Below, one piece after another: positions 8,168 through 14,632 of a stretch of DNA of 38,508 bases. Location of the stretch: contig NZ_CADIKM010000038.1 of assembly GCF_902859895.1 (NCBI RefSeq), positions 1 through 38,508 of the forward strand. Direction: 5' to 3'. Within the stretch, counting starts at the first letter, position 1. Each line of letters begins with the position of its first letter. The stretch comes from Pararobbsia alpina. GTDB lineage: Bacteria; Pseudomonadota; Gammaproteobacteria; Burkholderiales; Burkholderiaceae. The translations under genes were made by a program, and so were the position numbers. Below the pieces are notes generated by a model that made no database searches, had not been told where the DNA came from, and was given only the letters and a program-made list of their open reading frames with translations.

Positions 8168-9216
8168 TATGCCGTCTTGTGTTTGGCAAGCTGGCGGCGC
8201 AGTGTTGCGGCACGTTCCTGTGAACAACTGAGGTGGCGACGGATGCCGGCGACTGTGGGGCGTAGAAGGCCTACGGCGACCTCCAGGGCAAGATGTGTCA
8301 CGATTTCGTCGTCGGAGGCAGTGACCGTTGGCGGTGCGACAGGATCGCCGGGTGCGGCGTGACTGTCGGTCACGGTTTCGGAACTAACGGTTTTAGATCG
8401 GTGAGTCGCCTTGTCAGCCGCCGTGACTGTCGTTGCTGCTGGCTGCGGCACACGAGTCACCTCCGTGACTGGTTCGGACGGAGGCGTGACTTGCGGCAGC
8501 GTGACGGTGCGAAGCCCTGCCGGTGCGGGCGACGGGCGAAGTGCAATTGTCCAGAGCAGACAGGCTACGCATTCGAGTACTGAGGCAAACGCGAGTCCCG
8601 AGAGCAGGTCGACGCGCGCGACAGTCACGCCGAGTAACGCCGCGAGCCGCGACGTGACTGGATCGGCGAGGAGTGCGTCACGTTGCGCTGTGACCCGGTC
8701 ATCCGCCGCCAGTCGACGCTGGACGTCGTTGGCTTCGGCATCGAGCGCATCGAGTTTCGCCGAGAGCGTGGCCTGACGCGCTTGAAGTCCGGGACAGTCA
8801 CGCGAACAACGCTGCGTTTGCGTGAACGCTAGCTGGCGCGTCACGTTAGCTCGATCCCTCATAACGGCAACGAGGCTGCGACCGGACGTCGGGACGCCAA
8901 CCGTTGTCAAGGTCGCCGCTCGTATTTCTCCGGCATGCTGTTGGGCGAGCAGAAAGAACATCCCGTGCCCGTAGCAGGCGGTCGTCAGACACGCGACCCA
9001 TAGCAGGCTACCTGTACCACGCACGAGAATGGGCGCGTCCCGGAGCAATGCCGGCAACAGGTGCGCGCTCGTGACGAGGACCATGCCAATCGCAATCCAC
9101 GCGATGCGCTCGGGCAGCGAGCCGCCGCGCTGCCAGCCTGCCAGGATCGACAGACTGAGCGCTGTGCCCGTTGCCCCCACCGCCAGCATGAACGACCAGC
9201 GGGACGTTGCCGTCAT
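8167..9216 (-). CDS. Integrative-element membrane protein with a coiled coil and C-terminal HTH-like tail
   Basis: This 349-aa protein has three N-terminal membrane helices (about residues 8-28, 36-58, 66-93). A periplasmic or cytoplasmic coiled-coil segment follows (about 130-180, rich in Leu/Ala/Asp), then a fourth helix at about 200-225. A Pro/Thr/Val-rich linker with many TVT repeats leads to a basic helical tail (LLRPTVAGIRRHLSCSQERA) that looks like a winged-helix half. Its ATG overlaps the TGA of the preceding gene (ATGA), so it is translationally coupled. Proteins of this layout occur in betaproteobacterial integrative and conjugative elements next to the DUF932 and YqaJ genes; the role is unknown. 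Transcription ends at the hairpin on its stop codon. Confidence 0.7.
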   Translation of the reverse strand: MTATSRWSFMLAVGATGTALSLSILAGWQRGGSLPERIAWIAIGMVLVTSAHLLPALLRDAPILVRGTGSLLWVACLTTACYGHGMFFLLAQQHAGEIRAATLTTVGVPTSGRSLVAVMRDRANVTRQLAFTQTQRCSRDCPGLQARQATLSAKLDALDAEANDVQRRLAADDRVTAQRDALLADPVTSRLAALLGVTVARVDLLSGLAFASVLECVACLLWTIALRPSPAPAGLRTVTLPQVTPPSEPVTEVTRVPQPAATTVTAADKATHRSKTVSSETVTDSHAAPGDPVAPPTVTASDDEIVTHLALEVAVGLLRPTVAGIRRHLSCSQERAATLRRQLAKHKTA

Positions 9217-10154
9217 GCCGCCGCTCCACCGAGCAGCGCAGCCTTGCGCTCCAGCTTGTCGCGCAGCGTCGAACGGCTGGCCGGGGCCGCATCGGCTGAT
9301 CTGCCGGGCGTTTGCGTCGCGTCACCATTGCCGCCGTCGCCTTCATTCGGACGGTCGGAAACAGGGCAGAACTCCTCGACGACAGCCGACCCGTCCTCGA
9401 TACTGTCTTCGAACGTACCGTTACTGAATCCGATCCGCGCAGCGGCATCCAGCGCGGCCTGGTCGAAGCCCGCCGCCTTGCGACGCGCATCGAGCTCGCG
9501 CGCCTGTGCGATTGACTCTTCGAGTGTGCCGCCGCGCACGCTGAGGTCCACGTAATAGATGGCCGATCGGTAGCTTTGGGTCGTCGACTTGCCGCGTAGC
9601 CTCAACTCCAATGATAGACACGCGAGCAGATTGCCTGACACTGCACTGAAGTAATGAAGCCGCGCGGCGAGCGTGCGGATCGAGTTGTACGAGGTCGTGC
9701 GGAAGACGAATGACCCGAGTTCGTCCTCGTCGCCGATTGCGACGTTCAGCCGCCCGTATGGCTTGCAGCCGCCGGCTTCACCAAAAGCGCAAGCATCTGG
9801 CGACGGACATGGCAGTACCTCGATGCCAGTGCCGCCAGCCCGTCTGCAAGTCTCGCCATTACCGACACACACGGGCCGCCCGGAATTGCGATCGAATAGG
9901 GAATATTCGGCGCGCAGGTTGAGGTCGGGATCGTTAAACAGGAAACGAACGGGAATCGCACGCAGCTTGCCGGTGGTGGCCTTGCGCAACGATTCGTTCA
10001 GTGGGTGCAATACCCATTCGCCGCGCTGCTGGACTTGGGTGGTGAGCGTGAACTGATCGTCCTTCTCCGGCAGACGCTTGTTATTTTTTTCAACGATACG
10101 GCCAATGGAAATGCGACCGATCACGGGTGGTGTAATTGAAAGGCCCTTGAGCAT
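9213..10154 (-). CDS. Cys-rich gp3/recombination-directionality-factor-like protein
   Basis: The 313-aa protein begins MLKGLSITPPVIGRISIGRI, a typical start of the gp3-like family annotated variously as recombination directionality factor or 'hydrolase or metal-binding protein'. A conserved cysteine cluster (Cys96, Cys103, Cys116, Cys122, Cys130, ending GGCKPYGRLNV) probably binds zinc or an Fe-S cluster. The following domain (SFVFRTTSYNSIRTLAARL) matches the family. The last 60 residues are disordered and acidic. It sits between the YqaJ nuclease and the membrane protein, a recurrent order in integrative elements. A role in excision or in a recombination module is known only for relatives, so it remains inference here. 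Confidence 0.6.
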   Translation of the reverse strand: MLKGLSITPPVIGRISIGRIVEKNNKRLPEKDDQFTLTTQVQQRGEWVLHPLNESLRKATTGKLRAIPVRFLFNDPDLNLRAEYSLFDRNSGRPVCVGNGETCRRAGGTGIEVLPCPSPDACAFGEAGGCKPYGRLNVAIGDEDELGSFVFRTTSYNSIRTLAARLHYFSAVSGNLLACLSLELRLRGKSTTQSYRSAIYYVDLSVRGGTLEESIAQARELDARRKAAGFDQAALDAAARIGFSNGTFEDSIEDGSAVVEEFCPVSDRPNEGDGGNGDATQTPGRSADAAPASRSTLRDKLERKAALLGGAAA

Positions 10155-10243
10155 GATGGTTCTCCTGAATGAGGGAAGGGAACGCAGAAAGAGAAACTGA
10201 TGAGCGAAGCTGATGAGAAAGCCGCACGGAGGGAATGTGGGAT

Positions 10244-11239
10244 TCAGACGGACACGAGAAAGCGGCGAGATCCGGGTTTCGTGAGCGCATACTGCGTTGC
10301 AAATTGCGGGTGATCGCCGAGTAGTTTCTTGAGATCGACGCTGGCGCTATCGCGGGCACGCCGGAATGACACGGAGCCTGTTTCGAAGAGTGCCCGATCA
10401 GCTTCGCCCATTGCCTGCTGGATCGTCTGTTTGAGCAGTGCCTCCTGCGCCTCGCGTTGCTCAATGTCGGCGCGCACGGCAACCAGATCGGCGAACACCG
10501 ATGACATGCGTCGGTCGTCGGTGAAGTCAACGGTGCCTCCGCTTCCCGGGTACAGGCAACGCAGCGCACGATCGGCCGATTCCGATCCATCCGCGGGCGG
10601 CGGTGTATCCGTCTCGACGTAGCGCCAGAATGCGGCTTCGAGTGGAATGAGCTGAGCGATCATTTCGTCGTCACGCTCGATGCGGTGCACTTCGAGCTTC
10701 TGGCCGCAGAGCAGTACGGCCACATCTGCCGCCTGTTTGCCCGTGACGGCCAACTGGTGCTGCACCTGGACCTGCACATACTCCGGTACCCCGTCCCGCC
10801 AGAGTCGCGCACCAAATTCGCCTGCCGTTTTGCATTCAAGAATCTGCACGCCGGATACACCGACAACCTCGCGGTCGATATTGGCAAGCACGAACGGAAT
10901 CGTCGGATGCTGAAGCACGGCATTGACCCGCCGAACGCGATTGCCGGTCTGCTTCGTGTACGACGCTGCGACGATGGGTTCGAGCAGCGTGCCCCAGTAC
11001 ACGGGCTCGGTCGTGTCGTACGGATCAGGCCGGGACAGGTTCGCATCGCGTCCCGTCTTGATGAGCCACAACTCCAACGGACTCATGTACGGATTGAGGC
11101 CCACGGCAGCGGCGGCATCGGAGCTACCGATCCCGTTCTTCCTCACCTCAAGCCAGTCATCGCGTAAGAGGTCTTTCGTTTCCACAAGCCGTAGCGCTGG
11201 ACGGTTTTTGCCGCGTCCGGCCTGTTCAGGTTGAGCCAT
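10244..11239 (-). CDS. YqaJ/lambda-exonuclease family recombination nuclease
   Basis: This belongs to the PD-(D/E)xK alkaline exonuclease family of phages and mobile elements, which resects DNA ends for single-strand annealing. Motifs in order: RKNGIGSSDAAAAVGLNPY (early helix), WGTLLEP with catalytic-site Glu87, ANIDREVVG with Asp122, ILECKTA with Glu135 and Lys137, and VQVQHQLAVTG with the conserved Gln residues. All catalytic residues are intact. The start at 11239 is chosen over 11275 because GGAGG lies 5 nt before it; this gives 331 aa. A partner annealing protein (RecT/Bet) is expected but absent from the neighbourhood. It lies in the minus-strand operon after the DUF932 gene, with a large hairpin between them. 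Confidence 0.88.
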   Translation of the reverse strand: MAQPEQAGRGKNRPALRLVETKDLLRDDWLEVRKNGIGSSDAAAAVGLNPYMSPLELWLIKTGRDANLSRPDPYDTTEPVYWGTLLEPIVAASYTKQTGNRVRRVNAVLQHPTIPFVLANIDREVVGVSGVQILECKTAGEFGARLWRDGVPEYVQVQVQHQLAVTGKQAADVAVLLCGQKLEVHRIERDDEMIAQLIPLEAAFWRYVETDTPPPADGSESADRALRCLYPGSGGTVDFTDDRRMSSVFADLVAVRADIEQREAQEALLKQTIQQAMGEADRALFETGSVSFRRARDSASVDLKKLLGDHPQFATQYALTKPGSRRFLVSV

Positions 11240-11259
11240 ACGTACCTCCAGATGTGACA

Positions 11260-11290
11260 ACGCCCGGTGAGCCAAAGCTCAACCGGGCGT
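11260..11290 (-). terminator. Long intercistronic hairpin between the DUF932 and YqaJ genes
   Basis: ACGCCCGGT+GAGC pairs with GCTC+ACCGGGCGT (one bulged A), a stem of about 13 bp around a CAAA loop. No T-tract follows on the minus strand, and the YqaJ Shine-Dalgarno comes soon after. It could be a partial terminator, an RNA processing or stability element, or an attenuator setting lower expression of the nuclease. Confidence 0.55.
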
Positions 11291-11313
11291 CTATGCCGTA
11301 ACGGAAAATGGAC

Positions 11314-12288
11314 TCATGCGACGAGCTTCACCGCTTCGTCCCAAGCCTTCTGCTTGAGGGTGGCGCCTGCACCGAACCACGCGGCATCGCGCCGATGATC
11401 CTCACTGCGCGCACGACGCTGGTGGTCAACGAATTCGGTGATGCTATTCACCAGCCCCCATGCCGTACCGGATGCCGAGGGCAGCGTGGCACCCTTGCCG
11501 CGACCCGCGTGCAGAGCCTGGACGGCCTTGATCGCGCTGTCGTTGGTGGCCGGAGCCGGTATGTTGGAACCACCTGTCGGATACGTGAGCACGCGCCGGA
11601 AGAAGGCTTCGGCCGCGGCGTCGTTGACCTTGCGTTCGGCCAGCGCCTTCATGCGGACCACGAAGCCGTCCCACGATGAGATCGCGATACCGAGCTGACG
11701 TTTTACGGCCTGCGCGTCGAACAGGCTACGATGTGGCACCTTGACGGCAGCGGAGCTGTCGCCGAGTGCAATCGCGAGCGTGTTGTTGCAGACCACACGA
11801 ACCGAGGTGAACTGCGCAGTCGTTGCCAGGGTTCCGTCACAGCCGGTTGCGAGCAGCAGGTAGCCGTTCACTTCATCGCGCCCGTTGAGCGACACACTCT
11901 GGCCTGTCTTCGCAAGCGCCCACAGCTTCTTGCCGTCCTTGAGTACACCGGCAGTTTCCAATTCGAACCCGCCAACTTCTGTGAGATCGCGGTAAAACTC
12001 TAAGATTTCGCGAGGTTGAACGATCTGATAGCGGCTCGACACGACTGACAGGGGTGCCTTGGTGTCCGAGCGATAGAGCACGCGTTGCTCGGGAAAGGCG
12101 TGGATGGAACCAAGACTGCCAGCAGCTCCAGCGACGCCGGCAACGAAGCGAACTTCTGCGGATTCAATGTTCCAGTCCATGCCGGCTTGGCGAGCCCAGA
12201 TTTCGATGGGCTGGTTCAGGGACAGCTGATTGCCGAGGCCGTGCCACGGTTGCTCTCCGACGTAGGCCATGGATTTGACGAGATGCAT
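11314..12288 (-). CDS. DUF932 phage/plasmid-like protein
   Basis: A 324-aa member of the DUF932 family (phage/plasmid-like protein). Recognisable blocks are WHGLGNQLS near residue 16, LSVVSSRYQIVQPREILEFY (80-99), GYLLLATGCDGTLATTAQFT (142-161) and SVRVVCNNTLAIAL (162-175). AGGAG lies 7 nt before the ATG. The family occurs throughout conjugative plasmids, phages and integrative elements beside recombination nucleases. Its biochemical role is unsettled; a DNA-repair or recombination helper is the usual guess. Here it is followed by the YqaJ nuclease and the gp3-like protein, so the three probably act together during transfer or integration. Confidence 0.85.
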   Translation of the reverse strand: MHLVKSMAYVGEQPWHGLGNQLSLNQPIEIWARQAGMDWNIESAEVRFVAGVAGAAGSLGSIHAFPEQRVLYRSDTKAPLSVVSSRYQIVQPREILEFYRDLTEVGGFELETAGVLKDGKKLWALAKTGQSVSLNGRDEVNGYLLLATGCDGTLATTAQFTSVRVVCNNTLAIALGDSSAAVKVPHRSLFDAQAVKRQLGIAISSWDGFVVRMKALAERKVNDAAAEAFFRRVLTYPTGGSNIPAPATNDSAIKAVQALHAGRGKGATLPSASGTAWGLVNSITEFVDHQRRARSEDHRRDAAWFGAGATLKQKAWDEAVKLVA

Positions 12289-12380
12289 GATGAAACTCCT
12301 GTAAACGGCATAAAGCCCGGCATGCGGCCGAGCACATGTATTTGGAAAGGGAAAGAAAGTAAAAGAGGAAAGACTACGGG

Positions 12381-12830
12381 TCAGAGAGATGGTTTGCCGT
12401 GGCTGAAGGTGTGGCTGCAGGCGTGGCAGCGGTAATTGTTCAGCACCTTTTCATCGACGACTTCGCCGAATATAGATCCGGCGGCACAGCCAGCGGCACC
12501 GCCGATCAATCCGGCGATGATCGCACCGGCGACCGCGCCGAGCGTGACACCGGCAGGGCCGCCGATGATGCCGACCGCGGCACCGGCTTCAGCGCCCGAC
12601 AGGGTCATGGCCAGACCGCTGGTCGTGCCGGCCAGCGTGCCGATCGCGCCTCCTGCCTTGCGTGCATGGTTGCGTGCCTCGACAAGCGGGGACCGGCATT
12701 TTGGACAGTGCGGGATGTGAGGGGCGTGACCCAAGGGCGGTGCAGTGTAGGCGTGCTCGAACGGTTCGTCCTCGCCGCCTGGTGCACGAGGATCGTCCGG
12801 GTCGAACGGTTCGCCAAATGGACTATGCAT
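12381..12830 (-). CDS. Split zinc-ribbon protein with a central glycine zipper
   Basis: The 149-aa product has an acidic, Pro-rich start, a CPKC knuckle (Cys42/Cys45), and a long Gly/Ala-rich hydrophobic segment (about residues 57-122, e.g. GAAVGIIGGPAGVTLGAVAG). A second knuckle, CHAC (Cys135/Cys138), closes it. The two CxxC pairs would form one zinc ribbon with the glycine-zipper membrane hairpin looped out between them. Its ATG overlaps the end of the upstream 42-aa membrane peptide gene (ATGCATAG), so the two are coupled. The same partnership of small membrane peptide plus zinc-ribbon protein recurs at 37311-37686. Function unknown; a membrane-tethered assembly or pore-like factor is only a guess. 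Confidence 0.7.
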   Translation of the reverse strand: MHSPFGEPFDPDDPRAPGGEDEPFEHAYTAPPLGHAPHIPHCPKCRSPLVEARNHARKAGGAIGTLAGTTSGLAMTLSGAEAGAAVGIIGGPAGVTLGAVAGAIIAGLIGGAAGCAAGSIFGEVVDEKVLNNYRCHACSHTFSHGKPSL

Positions 12831-12951
12831 GCTGGGCCTCGCGGCGGATTTTCTCGCCGTATTGGCGCAGACCGATCGACGTCAGCACGCCGGCGACAAA
12901 GACGATCGAGAAGACGATCAAATACTCGAAAGGGGATGAAGTGGAAGGCAT
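12823..12951 (-). CDS. 42-aa single-TM peptide (copy A of a family)
   Basis: The ATG at 12951 gives MPSTSSPFEYLIVFSIVFVA, a polar start and one membrane helix, followed by a basic tail (RQYGEKIRREAQHA). A longer frame opens at 13026 but its extra 25 residues are Arg/Leu-rich and look non-coding. The peptide resembles the intact ORFs at 19119 and 37311: all share a short polar N-terminus, Ser-Pro, a Leu three residues later, then Phe-x-Ile-x-Phe and a helix. Like the 37311 copy it is exactly 42 residues and overlaps a CxxC/CxxC protein gene. The Shine-Dalgarno is weak. Confidence 0.6.
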   Translation of the reverse strand: MPSTSSPFEYLIVFSIVFVAGVLTSIGLRQYGEKIRREAQHA

Positions 12952-13290
12952 CACGACGACACTCAGGATGGGGTTCGCCAGCGCGAGATTGCGGTGACGG
13001 AGCGGCAGGCTGCCGCCGCGCTCCAAGTGGTGATATAGGTCTATTTTTCTTTTGAATCGGGACTGGTGGCCGGTACGCTCCTGACAAACCGGTGATTGAT
13101 CCGCGCCCGTGTGTCGTTGCCGACCTGTTTCGATGTATCAGGTCGCTGACTTTTCTCCGGCAGGGCTGCACGCGCGGCGGGATCACCGAAGCTGCCAATC
13201 GTGTCTAACGAAAATTTCACTGATGGTAAAATCGACACAATTACAGGCTCGCAGGTGGTCGGCTGTCGGAGTGCCTTGAGCGGGGGAATC
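12952..13290. promoter_or_regulatory. Divergent promoter region between the integrative-element operon and the XRE cassette
   Basis: This 339-bp gap separates two outward-facing operons. An AT-rich island at 13200-13250 (AAAATTTCAC, GGTAAAATCG), flanked by GTGTC and GACAC, lies 40-90 bp before the XRE gene and is the likely promoter/operator for autoregulation. A minus-strand ORF ending at 13041 crosses the region but has no ribosome-binding site. No terminator is seen. Confidence 0.4.
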
Positions 13291-13608
13291 ATGATGAATG
13301 TCGGACAAGCAATTCGGCTGTGCCGCACTCGAAGTGGAGCATCGCAGACAGATGTGGCGCGGCGGGCCAGCTGTTCGCTGTCGTACCTGTCCGTGCTGGA
13401 AAACAACACGCGCGATCACACGCTGTCGACACTCACCAGGATCGCTCAAGCCCTTCACATTCCGATCGGCTTGTTGTTCGTCTTCGCCGCCGAGGAGGAA
13501 GATATGGGTCCTGTGGACAGCGACCTTACCGGCGCCCTAACGAAATCGGCTCTCGCCTCGCTGGGTGGAAGCACTGGCTCGACACACGCGGAGGGACATC
13601 GTGGCTAG
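13291..13608 (+). CDS. XRE-family HTH regulator of the ATPase-protease cassette
   Basis: GGGGGAATC directly precedes tandem ATGs at 13291 and 13294, so the longer in-frame opening at 13201 is rejected. The 105-aa product has an N-terminal HTH_3 domain (VGQAIRLCRTRSGASQTDVA, then SLSYLSVLENNTRDHTLSTL, residues 4-60). A hydrophobic segment (IPIGLLFVFAAEEE) ends the domain, and an acidic, Gly/Ser-rich tail follows. It overlaps the ATPase gene by 8 bp, so the three genes form one transcript and this protein most likely autoregulates it. Such a fused order, regulator then ATPase then subtilase, argues that the cassette is normally kept repressed. Confidence 0.8.
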   Translation: MMNVGQAIRLCRTRSGASQTDVARRASCSLSYLSVLENNTRDHTLSTLTRIAQALHIPIGLLFVFAAEEEDMGPVDSDLTGALTKSALASLGGSTGSTHAEGHRG

Positions 13609-14632
13609 CGCAGAACAATTGAAGGCGCTCGTGAAGTCCCATATCAACCGGGACGATCGACAGTTCTACTCTGTCGCCATGCAGGTGGCAGCGCACGAAG
13701 CAAAAGTGGGTCACGGCAAACTGGCCATTGAGCTGCGCGACCTGATCGACGCGGCCAAAGCCCACGCTGCATCCGACGAGCAGAACCAAAAGTTGGTACC
13801 GCTCGCGAGGCCGCGTGGCGAGTTGGCAACCCTGCTGACCGTCACCTATCCGAAGAGTCGCCTGGTTGACATGGTGCTTGATGATCAGGTATCCGAGCAG
13901 TTGCAACGCATCTTGCAGGAACAGCACATGTTCGCGCGCATCCGCGAACATGGCCTGTCGCCGAGGCGCAAGCTCCTGCTAGTCGGACCACCGGGGACCG
14001 GCAAGACTATGACGGCATCGGCCCTCGCTGGCGAGCTCGGCATTCCGCTGTTCCTGGTCAGGCTGGATGCCCTCATCACCAAGTTCATGGGCGAAACAGC
14101 CGCCAAGCTGCGGCAAGTCTTCGACGCCGTCGCCGAAGTGCGGGGCATCTACTTCTTCGATGAATTCGATGCCATTGGCTCCCAGCGCGGTCTTGCCAAC
14201 GATGTAGGCGAAATCCGTCGGATACTCAACAGCTTCCTGCAGATGATCGAGCATGACCAGTCCAATAGCCTGATCATCGCGGCGACCAACCATCCGGAAA
14301 TCCTGGACTATGCGCTGTTCCGTCGTTTTGACGACGTGATCGAGTACCACCTTCCAACACAGGCCCAGGCTGCCGACTTGATGCGTACTCGCCTCGGAAA
14401 ATTTGCGCCCAAGCCCTTTCCGCTAAAGGCCATCGCCCAGAAATCCGAAGGGCTAAGCTATGCCGAGATCCGGCGCGCGGTAGACGACGCGATCAAAGGG
14501 GCGGTCATGCGCGACGAGGATCGAATCAAAGGAGATGCACTGGTCAAGGCATTGTCAGAACGCCACACGCTTAGCCAAAAAATAGCCCATAACAAAATAG
14601 CGTCGAACCATGCCGGAACAACCACCCGATAG
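13601..14632 (+). CDS. AAA+ ATPase partner of the subtilase
   Basis: GTG at 13601 is chosen because GGAGGG lies 5-6 nt upstream; the frame is open 12 codons further back without such support. The 343-aa protein has a helical N-terminal domain (about 1-90), then a FtsH/spastin-like AAA+ module: Walker A GPPGTGKT at 129-136, Walker B YFFDEFDAIG with Asp187/Glu188, and sensor 1 IIAATNH. FRRFDDVIEY supplies the arginine finger region, and SYAEIRRAVDDAIK the sensor-2 helix. It should hydrolyse ATP to remodel or deliver protein substrates. The next gene, a subtilisin-like protease, overlaps its end by 23 bp, so the two probably form a two-component ATP-dependent protease. The substrate is unknown. 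Confidence 0.85.
   Translation: MASAEQLKALVKSHINRDDRQFYSVAMQVAAHEAKVGHGKLAIELRDLIDAAKAHAASDEQNQKLVPLARPRGELATLLTVTYPKSRLVDMVLDDQVSEQLQRILQEQHMFARIREHGLSPRRKLLLVGPPGTGKTMTASALAGELGIPLFLVRLDALITKFMGETAAKLRQVFDAVAEVRGIYFFDEFDAIGSQRGLANDVGEIRRILNSFLQMIEHDQSNSLIIAATNHPEILDYALFRRFDDVIEYHLPTQAQAADLMRTRLGKFAPKPFPLKAIAQKSEGLSYAEIRRAVDDAIKGAVMRDEDRIKGDALVKALSERHTLSQKIAHNKIASNHAGTTTR

Noticed and set aside
10685-11167. Long plus-strand ORF opposite the YqaJ gene
   Set aside because: It is a shadow of the minus-strand nuclease, which has all its catalytic motifs; this ORF has no ribosome-binding site or recognisable domain.
13041-13409. Minus-strand ORF in the divergent promoter region, part of which (RARINHRFVRSVPATSPDSKEK region) looks protein-like
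   Set aside because: It crosses into the XRE gene and has no ribosome-binding site; the coding look is confined to about 50 codons and is not enough to call a gene.
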